From Sediminibacterium goheungense (GTDB taxonomy: Bacteria > Bacteroidota > Bacteroidia > Chitinophagales > Chitinophagaceae): a stretch of DNA of 64,000 bases. How positions within the stretch are numbered: the stretch's first letter is position 1; every line of letters begins with the position of its first letter. The stretch covers positions 228,584-292,583 of the forward strand of contig NZ_SNWP01000012.1 in NCBI RefSeq assembly GCF_004361915.1. The letters run 5' to 3'. Positions 1-9,508 of the stretch are shown in pieces. A program made the position numbers and the translations under genes. The notes below the pieces were generated by a model. That model ran no database searches. It worked only from the letters and a program-made list of their open reading frames with translations, and was not told the origin of the DNA.

Positions 1-28
1 GTATAAAGTGATAACTGGTCTGTTAAAA

Positions 29-1882
29 TCAGTTCACCTGAATAAAATCGGGTTTGCGTAGCAACTGGCTATTGTATTTAAAACGGAGACCTGTATTGAA
101 AGTCAGGTTCCAGGGAGTCATTCTTCCGGTTGTTCTTGGGTAATAATAGAGTTTTAGCTCCATGGTGCCAAAAACGAGGTTCTCATTTCTGGTACGAACA
201 CCCGTACCAAAAGAAGTGTAAATATCTCCCTTCTCAAACCTCTGACCAATGGTTTTTAAATAGGTAAGATTGGTGAAAACAAAAGGAGCAAAGCTGAAAC
301 CAAAAGTTCTGGTAGTATTGTAAAAAACAGATTCGCAGTTGGCGCTGATCCGGGTAGATGCACGCACTGTATTTGTATTCAGCTCAGGGATGCCAAAAAT
401 ACTGGTAAGTCTTAATGGCTCATTCAAAATGGTTCTTACCTGTTGTGTAATGCTGCCGCTTAAAAAATGGCGTGTAAACCAGTTGCTGCCACTGATTTTC
501 CGTAGACGGGTAAAATATTCAATACTGGTTAAGCCACTGATGTCTTCAAATTGATCCTTGTTAAAGTAAGTGCCAAAACGTATGGTATAATTTATATAGT
601 TTTTATTGTCAGAAAAATAATCGCGCTGGTAGTCAAAGCCAATATATGGACGTTCAATATTATTTCTGCGTACCCATCCGCCGAGAATGGATAAACTGAA
701 GCCTTCCGGCACGTCTTCATTTCGTCCAAAACCGTATAAAAAATTGGTGCGGTAATAATCCTGTTCAAAAATGGAAAAGCTTCCCAAAACGGCTTCCACA
801 TTAGAATAGTAATAGTTATAGTTGCTTTTAAATTGTTCCGGAATATCGATGAATAATTTTTGCATTCCCCTGATACCAATAAATTTTTTAAGCCTTGAGT
901 TTAGGTTCTTCCTTAATTGGGTACGAGCACCAATATTGAAGGCGATCCATCCATCCAATAAACGATAGTCGTATTTGAAGCCTGTTTTGTAAAGCGAATC
1001 GTTGAGGTACCCGTTATTGGTAAAGTGTTTTCCTGCTTCAAAGCCACCCGTCCATTGATGGTAGGGGCTAACCAGTGGAAGATCGCCTCTCAGGTAGATG
1101 GCTTTTTCTTCTCTTCTTCCACTGTTAAAGGCAGGCGCCTGCGTTTGAAAACCCAGTGAGAGATTCAGGAAACTACCACCGATATTTCTTTTAATGTATT
1201 CCAGACCCGAACCAAAATCAGGTTTTCTGTCCATGTCATACAAACCCCTGAATTGTATACGATCACCCGATCCGAAAAGATTATCATTGTTTACTTCCAG
1301 ACTCATGCTGGTGGCAGATCCTATTTCAGCGCTGCCACCAATCGGAAACAGGTCTTTCCAACGGATAATAACGTCTACAGCATCGGGATCGTCACTTACA
1401 GGAGATACCACGATTTTTGCATCCTGCAGATAAGACAGTTCCCGGAGAAACCTTTCGTTATCGGCCATGAGGTAGGGATATAAGGTATCACCGGTAACGA
1501 AAAAGAGGTTACGTAAAATGGTTTTATTGGTAGTACCTGTATACAGTGCATCGCTGATATCGTTCATAAATCGCCTGCCAGCCCGGGTAGTATCATTAAC
1601 AGAATTGTCGAACGATAATTTCTCGACCCTGATCTGACGGATCAGTTTTCCTTTAAAAGGCTGAAAAGCAGCTTCATTTTTAACGGCACCTTTGTTTTCG
1701 GTAATGATATCCTCCTGACCACGTATGGAAACAGCACGACCCAGTTTGCCTAATAAGCCCTTTTTATTGGCGAGGAAAAAAACGGTATCCTCATGCAGCC
1801 TGTTCTGTGAAAGGCACGGAGTGAGCCAGATTAGTGAGAATAACAAAACCAGCAAACAATATAAAGTACTACGCACAAGCAT
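29..1882 (-). CDS. BamA/TamA-like outer-membrane beta-barrel protein
   Basis: The 617-residue product starts with a signal peptide (hydrophobic residues 8-22, cleavage likely after the Leu-Ser-Gln near 26). Residues about 78-175 read like a POTRA unit: a strand with a conserved Ile-Arg pattern, then helices, then a strand rich in Val-Ile that leads into a Leu-Phe-Pro-Ile-Gly turn. The remainder, about 180-617, is dominated by alternating aromatic/polar strands with many Tyr, Phe, Asn and Arg, as in Omp85-type 16-strand barrels. One POTRA plus a barrel suggests a surface-antigen/TamA-like assembly or export pore in the outer membrane rather than full BamA, which has five POTRAs. The ATG is the only start that yields a complete signal peptide. 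The stop lies 28 bases from the window edge, so the downstream neighbour is unknown. The family is inferred from architecture, not from a signature motif. Confidence 0.7.
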   Translation of the reverse strand: MLVRSTLYCLLVLLFSLIWLTPCLSQNRLHEDTVFFLANKKGLLGKLGRAVSIRGQEDIITENKGAVKNEAAFQPFKGKLIRQIRVEKLSFDNSVNDTTRAGRRFMNDISDALYTGTTNKTILRNLFFVTGDTLYPYLMADNERFLRELSYLQDAKIVVSPVSDDPDAVDVIIRWKDLFPIGGSAEIGSATSMSLEVNNDNLFGSGDRIQFRGLYDMDRKPDFGSGLEYIKRNIGGSFLNLSLGFQTQAPAFNSGRREEKAIYLRGDLPLVSPYHQWTGGFEAGKHFTNNGYLNDSLYKTGFKYDYRLLDGWIAFNIGARTQLRKNLNSRLKKFIGIRGMQKLFIDIPEQFKSNYNYYYSNVEAVLGSFSIFEQDYYRTNFLYGFGRNEDVPEGFSLSILGGWVRRNNIERPYIGFDYQRDYFSDNKNYINYTIRFGTYFNKDQFEDISGLTSIEYFTRLRKISGSNWFTRHFLSGSITQQVRTILNEPLRLTSIFGIPELNTNTVRASTRISANCESVFYNTTRTFGFSFAPFVFTNLTYLKTIGQRFEKGDIYTSFGTGVRTRNENLVFGTMELKLYYYPRTTGRMTPWNLTFNTGLRFKYNSQLLRKPDFIQVN

Positions 1883-1974
1883 CCCTTAACGGAAATCCGG
1901 TTTTCAGTTGGTAATAATCAAACGGGAAGTTAAGGAATCAGATTTAGTTCAGGTGTTAATGTTAAAAGAGGGGG

Positions 1975-2002
1975 CATAAAAAACCCGGCTTACGGGCCGG
2001 GT
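1975..2002 (-). terminator. Intrinsic terminator of the small secreted-protein gene
   Basis: A 7-bp GC-rich stem (1983-1989 pairing with 1996-2002, 6-nt loop) is followed on the minus strand by a run of T. It lies 28 nt downstream of the stop of the gene at 2030-2479. Confidence 0.8.
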
Positions 2003-2029
2003 CATATCGAATCAATGCTGAGGGTTGTT

Positions 2030-2479
2030 TTATTTGGTTTCTTTAGAGAATACGGTAACCTGACCGTAAACAGAGATTTCCAGTACGATTTTCATATTTG
2101 CATTGTCCATAGACACGAAATAAGTATTGTCGCCATCTGCATTTTCAAATTCAATTACATCCTGCAGTTGAAATTCAGGGTAAGTGTATTTGGTTGTGAT
2201 GGTCTGCAAAGCAGATTTTGGTAACTTATCAAAAGCGAAAGTCTTGGCAGAGCCGATCAATTCGCCCTGGTGGGTATAGAATACTTCTTTTTTAATACCA
2301 TTTTCCAGAAAGCTTACCTTCTCAAAGTTCGCATCTGAACTCCAGTTCACTTCTTGAGCAGTAGTAAAGGTTGATTTGAAATGGCTTGCACCATTGTAAC
2401 TTGTTTTTTTGTTGGTGTCAGCAAAAGCGCTGGTTCCAAGAGCAATTACGGCTAATGTGAGGATCAATAACTTTTTCAT
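2030..2479 (-). CDS. Small secreted PepSY/BLIP-like protein
   Basis: A 149-residue exported protein. The start chosen at 2479 gives a textbook signal peptide (MKKLLILTLAVIALGTSAFA, cleavage after residue 20). The longer reading from 2545 adds 22 polar residues in front of it and is less likely. The mature part contains a repeated pattern of short strands: an F-E-K-V segment, a K-K-E-V-F-Y-T segment and, near the end, a D-G-D-N-T-Y-F-V segment. This matches the small Bacteroidota periplasmic proteins annotated as PepSY-like or beta-lactamase-inhibitor-like. Their function is not established. The gene is monocistronic, with its own terminator and a possible -7 element at 2543-2550. Confidence 0.7.
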   Translation of the reverse strand: MKKLLILTLAVIALGTSAFADTNKKTSYNGASHFKSTFTTAQEVNWSSDANFEKVSFLENGIKKEVFYTHQGELIGSAKTFAFDKLPKSALQTITTKYTYPEFQLQDVIEFENADGDNTYFVSMDNANMKIVLEISVYGQVTVFSKETK

Positions 2480-2542
2480 TTTCTTCGTATTAATGTGTTT
2501 ATAATTAGTTTGTCGTGTTTTCTTTTGGTTGAATTGACAAGT

Positions 2543-2550
2543 CAAAAGTA
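2543..2550 (-). promoter_or_regulatory. Possible -7 promoter element (TACTTTTG)
   Basis: Read on the minus strand, TACTTTTG fits the Bacteroidota -7 consensus TAnnTTTG. It is about 64 nt upstream of the start at 2479. No TTTG is present at the expected -33 distance, so the support is partial. Confidence 0.35.
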
Positions 2551-2657
2551 GAACCGAGTAATTAATAGACGAAGGGAATTGTGATTAGTTACAAGCGAGG
2601 GATGAGTGATATTATGAGTGGTGTTAATGCCAATGTTAAGCATTGTTAATATAGGCC

Positions 2658-2684
2658 TGTAACGCTTTACTGTAAAGGGTTACA
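2658..2684. promoter_or_regulatory. 27-nt near-perfect dyad, operator-like
   Basis: TGTAAC, a spacer base, then CTTTAC around a central T, mirrored by GTAAAG, a spacer base and GTTACA: 12 of 13 positions pair. It lies about 110 nt upstream of the possible -7 element for the small secreted protein. The rest of the 2551-2784 gap shows no gene and no further clear signal. Confidence 0.35.
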
Positions 2685-2784
2685 ACGGAATTCTTAAAGA
2701 AATATTAAAGAAGACCTGACTGTGATGAATAACAGAAATGAAATGTACGGTTTAGGATGAACGGTAAGAGAATCGGTAAAAAAA

Positions 2785-2950
2785 TGTGAGCTAGAGCTGC
2801 GAGCTGCCAGCTGGCAGCTCAGCATCGGGCATAAGAATGGTATCCGGCCTTAATAAATCTTTGATTTCGTTATAAACTGATGCCCCTAATGAAAACCAGT
2901 GGTTAGTAGCTGGTAGCTCGTAGCTCACAGCTCACAGCTCATGGCTCATG
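2785..2950. repeat. Family A heptamer arrays, inverted arms
   Basis: The right arm (about 2904-2950) is a run of seven 7-nt units such as GTAGCTC, ACAGCTC and ATGGCTC with no break in phase. The left arm (about 2787-2825) carries the same AGCT-centred units in the opposite orientation (GAGCTGC, CAGCTGG), giving an imperfect long hairpin around about 78 nt of unique sequence. The GH20 stop codon at 2946-2948 lies inside the right arm. Confidence 0.8.
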
Positions 2951-4853
2951 GCCTTTTGCCAGGAGCTCTCTTCTTAAGTTCCTCAACCGATAAATTAATC
3001 TGTCTGCCTACCTGTTTGCCGTTTTTATAGCATACGAATTTAACGTTGGCTACATCTTTGGGCAGGGTATAAGGTGCCTGATATTGGCGGTAAGTATGAT
3101 CGGGATTGCTTTCGTCAATTGAAAAATGTATGGTCATATCAGGTATTTCCTTATCAACCAGCAATACCAGATTGCCGTTGGTATCGTATCTGGCACTGAT
3201 AATAGGGTCGTACATGGCCTTACTGTACCGTATATTGGCCGCATTAAGTCTGTCAAAATGTTGTTCTACCCTGTTAATAAAATCGGGCCATACCTTCCGG
3301 TCTTTGGGCGACCATACCGACTCGGCAATGGCCATCGCCCTTGGCCATAACATATATTGTACCGCCCTGAAATTCTGCAATTGCTCCGTCCATAGATTAC
3401 CCTGTCCGCCAAGTATAAATAAAGGGTCAACATTATCCGGCAGGGGGTCAAACTGATAAGCTTTCTGTAAACGCAGACCTGCATACACAGGTGGTTCTGC
3501 GGTTTTTTCACCCTGGTAGTAGTCCAGATAAGCAAAATCTGTGGGCGACATCACTACTTTATGGTTTGCTTTTGCGGCGGCAATACCTCCTTTCATACCT
3601 CTCCAACTCATTACAGAAGCGCCTTCAGCCAATCCTCCTTCCAGTATTTCGTCCCAACCCATCATTTTCTTTCCTTTGGAACGGATAATTTTTTCTACAC
3701 GCTTTACAAAATAGCTTTGTACTGCATCCATATCTTTCAGGTTTTCCTTTAGCATCAGCGCCTTGATTTCCTCGCTCTTCTCCCAGAAATTTTTAGCCGT
3801 TTCATCGCCGCCCATATGAATGTATTCAAAAGGGAAAAGCTGTGCTATTTCAGTAAATACTTTATCCAGTACTTCATACACTTTCTCATTGGCAGGAGAG
3901 AGGTTATTATCTTTCAGGGCATAAAAATGCGCCCCCGCCGGCCATTCCATAAATTTTTCACCCGCATTTACCCAATACGTAGTGCCTGGTGTGGCCGATA
4001 AACCAGGAATCGATGCCAGCATCGCCATACTGTGCCCTGGTATATCTACTTCAGGCAGGATATTTACAAAACGTTCCTTTGCATATTGAACAAGTTCGCG
4101 GATATCGTCATGGGTATAAAAGCCACCATATGTTTTAGGCTCATCTGGCAAAGGATCTGAAGCATTGGCCCATTTGCCTTCACGTAAAGGGCGCCATGCA
4201 CCTATATCTGTTAATTGTGGTAATGATTTGATCTGTATGCGCCAGCCCTGGTCATCGGTCAGGTGCAGATGAAGCAGGTTGAATTTATAGCGCACCATAT
4301 CATCAATAAACTGTTTTACCTCCTGTTTGGTAAAAAAATGTCTGCTCACATCAAACATCAATCCACGCCAGCCGAAACGGGGTTTGTCAACAACCGTCAC
4401 AACAGGAATGTGCCAGTTTCTTTTCGCTGAAACATCCGTATTACCTTCTGAATGTTTAGGTAATAGCTGGAAAATAGTCTGCATGCCATAAAACAAACCT
4501 GCAGGCTGGTTGGCCAGCAAACTGATTCCGGAAGATTGCACTGTTAAGCGATATCCTTCTTCACCTAAACTGGTATCTTTTTTATCCAGTAACCTGAATT
4601 CAATATCTCCTTTGTTTTTTTCTCTTTGTAATCGGGTGCCGGTAACACGTAGAAAACGATCAGTAAACTGTGAGGCGATATTTTCCGTTTCTTTTCCTGT
4701 AACAGAAAAACGGATGACAGGTTTAGCGTTGAAAACACCTGTACCTTTTTGTATAGAAACAGGTTGGGGTATTATATGAACAGGATTTTCTTTCTGCGCA
4801 GAAATCCTGAAAGCAGAGAATGTTAATAAAAAGACAGCAAGCAGTTTTTTCAT
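2946..4853 (-). CDS. Beta-N-acetylhexosaminidase, GH20
   Basis: A 635-residue exported enzyme that removes terminal N-acetylhexosamine from chitooligosaccharides or glycans. The start at 4853 gives the signal peptide MKKLLAVFLLTFSAFRISAQ; an upstream ATG at 4886 would add 11 residues before it. Residues about 20-150 are the GH20b domain and about 155-500 the catalytic TIM barrel. The catalytic pair sits in HMGGDE (Asp350-Glu351), preceded by the family's H-L-T-D-D-Q-G-W-R segment near residue 200 and a D-I-P-G-H motif near 271. A C-terminal part after about 520 looks like a chitobiase-type beta-sandwich. No lipobox is visible, so periplasmic or secreted. The last codons overlap a heptamer array. 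Confidence 0.93.
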   Translation of the reverse strand: MKKLLAVFLLTFSAFRISAQKENPVHIIPQPVSIQKGTGVFNAKPVIRFSVTGKETENIASQFTDRFLRVTGTRLQREKNKGDIEFRLLDKKDTSLGEEGYRLTVQSSGISLLANQPAGLFYGMQTIFQLLPKHSEGNTDVSAKRNWHIPVVTVVDKPRFGWRGLMFDVSRHFFTKQEVKQFIDDMVRYKFNLLHLHLTDDQGWRIQIKSLPQLTDIGAWRPLREGKWANASDPLPDEPKTYGGFYTHDDIRELVQYAKERFVNILPEVDIPGHSMAMLASIPGLSATPGTTYWVNAGEKFMEWPAGAHFYALKDNNLSPANEKVYEVLDKVFTEIAQLFPFEYIHMGGDETAKNFWEKSEEIKALMLKENLKDMDAVQSYFVKRVEKIIRSKGKKMMGWDEILEGGLAEGASVMSWRGMKGGIAAAKANHKVVMSPTDFAYLDYYQGEKTAEPPVYAGLRLQKAYQFDPLPDNVDPLFILGGQGNLWTEQLQNFRAVQYMLWPRAMAIAESVWSPKDRKVWPDFINRVEQHFDRLNAANIRYSKAMYDPIISARYDTNGNLVLLVDKEIPDMTIHFSIDESNPDHTYRQYQAPYTLPKDVANVKFVCYKNGKQVGRQINLSVEELKKRAPGKRP

Positions 4854-4894
4854 AGTAAGCATATTTAAAACGGAAAAATAAGACAAAACACCAA

Positions 4895-5012
4895 GTGTTC
4901 ATCAAAGGAGTCCGTCCTTCTTTCGTCAGGGTGTCCGGAACTCAGTGGGTCCGAAAGACAAGCAAAAGTTGGCTGCAATGCAATCATCTTTCTGACTTCC
5001 GGACTTCCCGTC
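4895..5012. repeat. Family C degenerate repeat
   Basis: Contains CCTTCTTTCGTCAGGGTG near 4914 and, toward its other end, CTTCCGGACTTCCCG. The same words occur at 17850-17990. It lies between the GH20 start and the sahH terminator. Arms are only partly complementary. Confidence 0.6.
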
Positions 5013-5019
5013 TTTCCCC

Positions 5020-5050
5020 AAAAAAAAAGCCCGGTACATATGTACCGGGC
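5020..5050 (-). terminator. sahH intrinsic terminator
   Basis: A perfect 22-nt palindrome (5029-5050, GCCCGGTACAT and its complement) followed on the minus strand by nine T. It sits 22 nt after the sahH stop. Confidence 0.9.
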
Positions 5051-5072
5051 CTGCATAAAAATCACACAAATA

Positions 5073-6398
5073 TTAATAACGATAGTGTTCTGCTTTGAAA
5101 GGACCATTCTTGGCAATGCCGAGGTAATCAGCCTGCTCATCAGTCAGTTCATCCAGTTCAGCACCTACTTTGGCAAGGTGTAAACGGGCTACTTTCTCAT
5201 CCAGGTGTTTGGGTAACACATATACTTTGTTCTCATAATTTTTGTGGTTGTTCCACAGTTCAATCTGAGCCAGTGTCTGGTTAGAGAATGAGTTACTCAT
5301 TACAAATGAAGGGTGTCCGGTAGCGCAACCCAGGTTCACCAGACGGCCTTCTGCCAGGATGATCACATCCTTACCATCAATATTATACAGGTCAACCTGT
5401 GGTTTGATGGTGTCTTTGGTATGACCATAATGATTGTTCAACCATGCTATATCAATTTCAATATCAAAGTGACCGATATTACAAACGATCGCTTTGTCTT
5501 TCATCAGACGGAAATGTTTTTCAGTCAACAGGTCACGGCAACCTGAAGCGGTTACAACGATATCGGCTTCTTTAACCGCATCAATCATTTTCTTTACTTC
5601 AAAACCGTCCATTGCAGCCTGTAAAGCACAGATGGGATCGATTTCTGTAACAATTACACGGCAACCGGCACCACGTAAAGAAAGAGCAGAACCTTTACCC
5701 ACATCACCATAACCACCTACCACAGCTACTTTGCCAGCCATCATTACATCGGTAGCACGACGGATCGCATCAACCAGTGATTCCTGACAGCCGTATTTGT
5801 TATCGAATTTAGATTTGGTAACAGAGTCATTCACATTGATCGCAGGAATGGGTAAAGTACCTTTTGCCATACGCTCATATAAACGGTGAACACCTGTAGT
5901 GGTTTCTTCCGATAAACCTTTGATATGCTGAACCAGCTCAGGATATTTATCAAAAACCATATTAGTAAGGTCACCGCCATCATCTAGAATCATGTTCAAT
6001 GGACGATCGGCACCACCAAAGAATAAAGTCTGCTCAATACACCAGTCAGCTTCTTCCAGTGTTTGTCCTTTCCATGCAAATACACCAACACCTGCAGCAG
6101 CAATGGCAGCAGCAGCCTGATCCTGTGTAGAGAAGATATTACAAGAGCTCCATTTTACTTCAGCACCCAGGGCAACCAGGGTTTCAATTAATACTGCTGT
6201 CTGGATGGTCATGTGTAAACAACCTGCGATGCGTGCGCCTTTCAAGGGCTGAGAAGCACCATATTCTGCGCGGAGCGACATCAGGCCGGGCATTTCTGCT
6301 TCGGCAAGACGAATTTCTTTACGGCCCCAGTCTGCCAGACTGATATCGGCCACCTTATACTTCAAACTGAAATCGATGGAAGAGGTTAAATTTGACAT
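5073..6398 (-). CDS. ahcY: Adenosylhomocysteinase
   Basis: Hydrolyses S-adenosylhomocysteine to adenosine and homocysteine, relieving product inhibition of methyltransferases in the cytosol. The 441-residue length is usual for the bacterial enzyme. Visible signatures are the substrate-domain L-D-D-G-G-D segment, the NAD-binding Rossmann motif [13 protein letters not shown], a later ASGCRD turn, the NIGHFD segment, and a C-terminal [15 protein letters not shown] block ending in the conserved K-A-E-H-Y-R-Y tail that completes the neighbouring subunit's site. It is a single-gene unit: a -7 element at 6419-6426, a terminator at 5020-5050, and a divergent Lrp-type gene 118 nt away that is a plausible but unproven regulator. 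Confidence 0.97.
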   Translation of the reverse strand: MSNLTSSIDFSLKYKVADISLADWGRKEIRLAEAEMPGLMSLRAEYGASQPLKGARIAGCLHMTIQTAVLIETLVALGAEVKWSSCNIFSTQDQAAAAIAAAGVGVFAWKGQTLEEADWCIEQTLFFGGADRPLNMILDDGGDLTNMVFDKYPELVQHIKGLSEETTTGVHRLYERMAKGTLPIPAINVNDSVTKSKFDNKYGCQESLVDAIRRATDVMMAGKVAVVGGYGDVGKGSALSLRGAGCRVIVTEIDPICALQAAMDGFEVKKMIDAVKEADIVVTASGCRDLLTEKHFRLMKDKAIVCNIGHFDIEIDIAWLNNHYGHTKDTIKPQVDLYNIDGKDVIILAEGRLVNLGCATGHPSFVMSNSFSNQTLAQIELWNNHKNYENKVYVLPKHLDEKVARLHLAKVGAELDELTDEQADYLGIAKNGPFKAEHYRY

Positions 6399-6418
6399 TT
6401 TAGTGTTTTTATGAAGTG

Positions 6419-6426
6419 CAAATCTA
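6419..6426 (-). promoter_or_regulatory. ahcY -7 element (TAGATTTG, then CA)
   Basis: On the minus strand TAGATTTGCA fits TAnnTTTG plus the GCA extension seen at several other genes here. It places the transcript start about 15 nt before the ahcY ATG. No clear -33 TTTG. Confidence 0.55.
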
Positions 6427-6516
6427 AAATGATAGACGAATATTCTTTATTATTAAATTATTTTGGAATAAAATAGCATAAATTATGTATTTTACAGAAT
6501 ATATAAGCTAAAACAA

Positions 6517-7017
6517 ATGGCAAAAACACGTTCTACAGCCGATTCCACTACCACAGGCCTCCACTTAGATGAAAAAGACCTGGCCATTCTCCGGGTTTTA
6601 CAGCAGAATGCACGGGCCACTGTGAAAGAAATAGCTGATAAAGTGCTGTTAAGTACCACACCTGTACATGAGCGTATCAAAAGGATGGAAGAAGACGGTA
6701 TTATCCGGCAGTACGCCACTTTGCTTGATCACGCCAAAGTGAAGAAAGGATTGATGGTCATCTGTTATGTGTCACTAAAACAACACAACCGGAATGCGGG
6801 TGAGCGGTTCATCAAAAGTATTCTTGAAATGAATGAAGTCATTGAATGCTACAATATCTCAGGTGAATTTGATTTCATGCTGAAAGTTGTAGCTGAAAAT
6901 ATGGATGATTACTACAATTTTCACGTCAATAAACTCAGTCAGGCCGAAAACCTCGGTCATGTCCAGAGTGTATTTGTAATGGGGGTCATTAAGCAGACCC
7001 ATGTGTTGGTACATTAA
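6517..7017 (+). CDS. Lrp/AsnC family transcriptional regulator
   Basis: 166 residues, the usual length. Residues about 16-65 form the AsnC-type helix-turn-helix, beginning L-D-E-K-D-L-A-I-L and including the recognition-helix region S-T-T-P-V-H-E-R-I-K-R-M-E. Residues about 80-160 are the RAM/AsnC ligand-binding domain with the G-E-F-D-F-M-L-K-V segment typical of this fold, which assembles octamers. The 15-residue polar N-terminal extension is unremarkable. The gene is divergent from ahcY with a 118-bp AT-rich spacer. The ligand is not predictable; control of methionine-cycle or amino-acid genes, including ahcY, is an inference from position only. Confidence 0.9.
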   Translation: MAKTRSTADSTTTGLHLDEKDLAILRVLQQNARATVKEIADKVLLSTTPVHERIKRMEEDGIIRQYATLLDHAKVKKGLMVICYVSLKQHNRNAGERFIKSILEMNEVIECYNISGEFDFMLKVVAENMDDYYNFHVNKLSQAENLGHVQSVFVMGVIKQTHVLVH

Positions 7018-7047
7018 TAAACAACGATATAAGCTAATTGTATCAGG

Positions 7048-7066
7048 CGTCAGATGATATCTGAGG
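7048..7066. repeat. Short family B palindrome between convergent genes
   Basis: TCAGAT, a 3-nt loop, then ATCTGA (7050-7064), preceded by GCG. It uses the same CAGAT word as the longer family B arrays and lies 30 nt after the lrp stop. There is no good T-tract, so a terminator role is uncertain. Confidence 0.4.
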
Positions 7067-7119
7067 TCTTTTACGGAAACCGTCTATCCTGGGGCTGATA
7101 CTTTATGCTATAAAGTCAT

Positions 7120-7455
7120 TTAATTCCACAACGTTCCATCCAGTCCCACTACCATTCCCAGCCACAATGCAATAAGATGGCCGATGATGCCAAGCAGGGT
7201 AATTAGTATTTTGTTCCAGCCTTTTTCATAACGGTATTTATCCAGAAAGTGAAAACAGAGACCAGCTCCGGCAACCGCTAAAGGAACAATCACCAGTGGT
7301 CTTATCATCCAGTGTTTAGGCCAGGAAGGATCAGGGTTTTTCACCATCAATAAAAAGAAGCTGATGACTGCAAGACCTAAACCTGCTCCTAGTAGCACGC
7401 GATGTAATAAGTGACCGGGATAAGTAGTCGGGTTGATTTTTTCAGAAGTTAACAT
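7120..7455 (-). CDS. Small integral membrane protein (KefB-annotated family)
   Basis: 111 residues from the ATG at 7455; the longer reading from 7542 adds an unlikely aromatic-rich leader and would overlap the upstream gene. Three hydrophobic segments are visible: about 20-40, 55-75 and 88-108. The length and layout match small Bacteroidota proteins often auto-named potassium transporter KefB. There is no visible resemblance to the real 600-residue KefB antiporter, so I would not assign transport. The function is unknown. Confidence 0.65.
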   Translation of the reverse strand: MLTSEKINPTTYPGHLLHRVLLGAGLGLAVISFFLLMVKNPDPSWPKHWMIRPLVIVPLAVAGAGLCFHFLDKYRYEKGWNKILITLLGIIGHLIALWLGMVVGLDGTLWN

Positions 7456-7531
7456 AAAGATGTTTTTAAAAGTACTTTGAATTACAAAGTAAATGTATAA
7501 AATGTAATTTTCAAAAAAAAGAGGAAAGAAT

Positions 7532-8827
7532 TCAGGGGGCAATTGTTTTACATCCTTTTATTTTTCTAATAAAGAATATCCCATTAAAAGCTTTTTGCCA
7601 GGGGTAGTAGGCATTTCTATGTTGATTGGCTGGGAGAGAGCCTTTCATATAAAAAGAAAGGTTTTGCTTATGATGATTGTTCCAGTTATGCCAGTCTGTA
7701 AAGGCATAATCCCATTTAGCGGGAATATGCGTTTCAAAACTTTTTTTGGTGGGCGATTCTGCAATTGTGAAAAGGTCGGGACGTGTTGTCCATGAAGAAG
7801 TAGCTTCATAAGAAGTAAATCCGATTGCGTAGTATTTGTTCGGGTTAACAGTAGTATCGCCTAATAGATGTCCAAGCATGGTATCAGCTGGTTCCTTTTT
7901 ATCAATCATCCTTTTCGCTATATGAGCATTATGAGCCCATACAATCATTTTTTCATTAGGATATTTGTGTGTTAATAACCATAGCAGATTTTCAAACATT
8001 TGCCGGTCACGTATTGTATAGTTTCTTTCTTTTTGCTGAAGCAGAAATGGAAGAATATTGCGATAAGCCGACAGTACATTATCTATAATTACTTTTTCCT
8101 CAGGTGATAGACTTTTTACATTAGCATTTGCATCAATTAATTGTTCCAATGCATATTTTCCTTTTTTGCATGAGGAAGTATCTGCCTTCTTACCATCGAA
8201 AAATATACTATTCAAATTTTCGACCACTAATGCTGCTAGATATTTTTCTTCTTTTGTAACTGAAATTTTTTCTAATGCTTTTACTAGGGCTGGTTTCAGG
8301 TAAGTAAATGAATAGGGTGTTTGTATCTGACAATCCATACCAGCTAATATAATTGGAGATGGAGTTGATTGCGTTTGATAGATATAATCATACAGAAAAG
8401 GAGCTGCACCGTCGCACCACGACCACATACCGGCCAGGTTATGGTAAATAAACCTGCGTAGGCTATCTTTCGTTTTTGGTATTTTTTCAAATCCGTTTGT
8501 AAGTCCGAAATAGTCTGATTCAAAGACTACCACATTAAATCCTTTTTTTTCATGTAGGTATCTGATTATTCTACCTTTTGCCTCAAAACTGCTACCATCT
8601 CCGTGCATTTGTTCTCCCAGCGATACAATTCTTGCATCTCCGATGGCATCGCCTATTGCTTCCAGATCAGTAAAATCAGTATCGTTAATCCGGATACTTG
8701 AAATCTGCCTTGCATTTTGTTGTACATATTTCAGAATTTTTTGTGCATGTAAAGGACAGTGGTTGAAAACTGAACAAATCGACACAATGAAGAAAACAAT
8801 TATTATGTAGTTTTTACGGATAAGCAT
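7532..8827 (-). CDS. Erythromycin-esterase-like hydrolase, exported
   Basis: 431 residues from the ATG at 8827, which directly precedes a hydrophobic signal segment (residues about 7-24); the earlier in-frame ATG at 8881 is 18 codons upstream. The EreA/EreB-family core is clear: G-E-Q-M-H-G with Glu72 and His75, then V-V-F-E-S-D-Y-F around 105, an A-G-M-D segment, and W-A-H-N-A-H-I-A near 300. In the family the histidine and glutamates form the catalytic centre. Characterised members open macrolide lactones, but most Bacteroidota members of this clan have no known substrate. The signal peptide makes a periplasmic or surface role likelier than macrolide resistance, which is cytosolic. The gap to 7455 is 76 nt. 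Confidence 0.8.
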   Translation of the reverse strand: MLIRKNYIIIVFFIVSICSVFNHCPLHAQKILKYVQQNARQISSIRINDTDFTDLEAIGDAIGDARIVSLGEQMHGDGSSFEAKGRIIRYLHEKKGFNVVVFESDYFGLTNGFEKIPKTKDSLRRFIYHNLAGMWSWCDGAAPFLYDYIYQTQSTPSPIILAGMDCQIQTPYSFTYLKPALVKALEKISVTKEEKYLAALVVENLNSIFFDGKKADTSSCKKGKYALEQLIDANANVKSLSPEEKVIIDNVLSAYRNILPFLLQQKERNYTIRDRQMFENLLWLLTHKYPNEKMIVWAHNAHIAKRMIDKKEPADTMLGHLLGDTTVNPNKYYAIGFTSYEATSSWTTRPDLFTIAESPTKKSFETHIPAKWDYAFTDWHNWNNHHKQNLSFYMKGSLPANQHRNAYYPWQKAFNGIFFIRKIKGCKTIAP

Positions 8828-8906
8828 ATAATATTTGATAACACCGGACCCATATATTGAATTTGCAGGATAATGAACCATGGCATTTTTAAGTTAAGGT
8901 ATAGAT

Positions 8907-9500
8907 TTATGAAATCCATCCCTGCTTGTGGGCCAGGGCAACTAGTTCTGCACTGCTTTGTGCGTCATATTTATTCATGAGGTTTTTCCTATGCGTGTTT
9001 ACGGTGTGAACACTGAGAAAAAGCTGATCGGCAATTTCAGCAGAGCTTTTGCCCGAAGCAATGAGTTCCAGTATTTCCAGTTCCCTTTTTCCCGGTAAGG
9101 CAAGCCTGGTTTTTTGTGGGAGTTTTGTATAGAATCTTTCTATGGCAAGCTTTACGGCAACGGTTAGTTGTGCCGGTATGAAGGGTTTGAGTAGGTAAGC
9201 TTCGAAGTCGGTTGTGGCAGCTTCAGAAAGGGTAGCTTCATCTGAATAGGCCGTAAGGTATAAAAAGGGAACAGGTTCAAGAGCTGTTATGGCTTTTGCC
9301 GTTTCAATACCATTGAGCTTCCCCTTAATATGGATATCGCAAATAATCAGATTGGGTTTTGTTTCTTTAAATAGCGTGATGGCCGTGGTAGACCTATCGG
9401 CAATACCTGCAATATGATAACCCTGCTGTTCCAGTACAGCGGCAATGTTTTCTGCAACTACTAACTCATCTTCTATGATCAATATCTTCATTTCTGTCAT
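8907..9500 (-). CDS. Response regulator, REC plus LuxR-type HTH
   Basis: 197 residues. The receiver domain covers about 1-120, with acidic residues in I-I-E-D-E, the phospho-acceptor Asp55 in I-I-C-D-I-H, the L-T-A-Y switch threonine and the L-L-K-P-F lysine. The LuxR/NarL-type DNA-binding domain is about 130-197 (L-T/P-G-K-R-E-L-E-I-L-E-L-I-A-S-G-K-S-S, then T-V-N-T-H-R-K-N-L recognition helix). It starts 8 nt after the stop of the sensor kinase gene, so the two form a cognate pair. ATG at 9491 is an equally possible start, three codons inside. Confidence 0.93.
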   Translation of the reverse strand: MTEMKILIIEDELVVAENIAAVLEQQGYHIAGIADRSTTAITLFKETKPNLIICDIHIKGKLNGIETAKAITALEPVPFLYLTAYSDEATLSEAATTDFEAYLLKPFIPAQLTVAVKLAIERFYTKLPQKTRLALPGKRELEILELIASGKSSAEIADQLFLSVHTVNTHRKNLMNKYDAQSSAELVALAHKQGWIS

Positions 9501-9508
9501 ACAGGAAG

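Noticed and set aside
2785..2950. CRISPR array
   Set aside because: The units are 7 nt with no spacers between them, and no cas gene is in the window.
7120..7455. KefB potassium/proton antiporter
   Set aside because: Only about 111 residues and three helices; no antiporter domain.
7532..8827. Macrolide resistance gene
   Set aside because: Family motifs of erythromycin esterase are present, but the signal peptide and the broad, mostly uncharacterised family make resistance unsupported.
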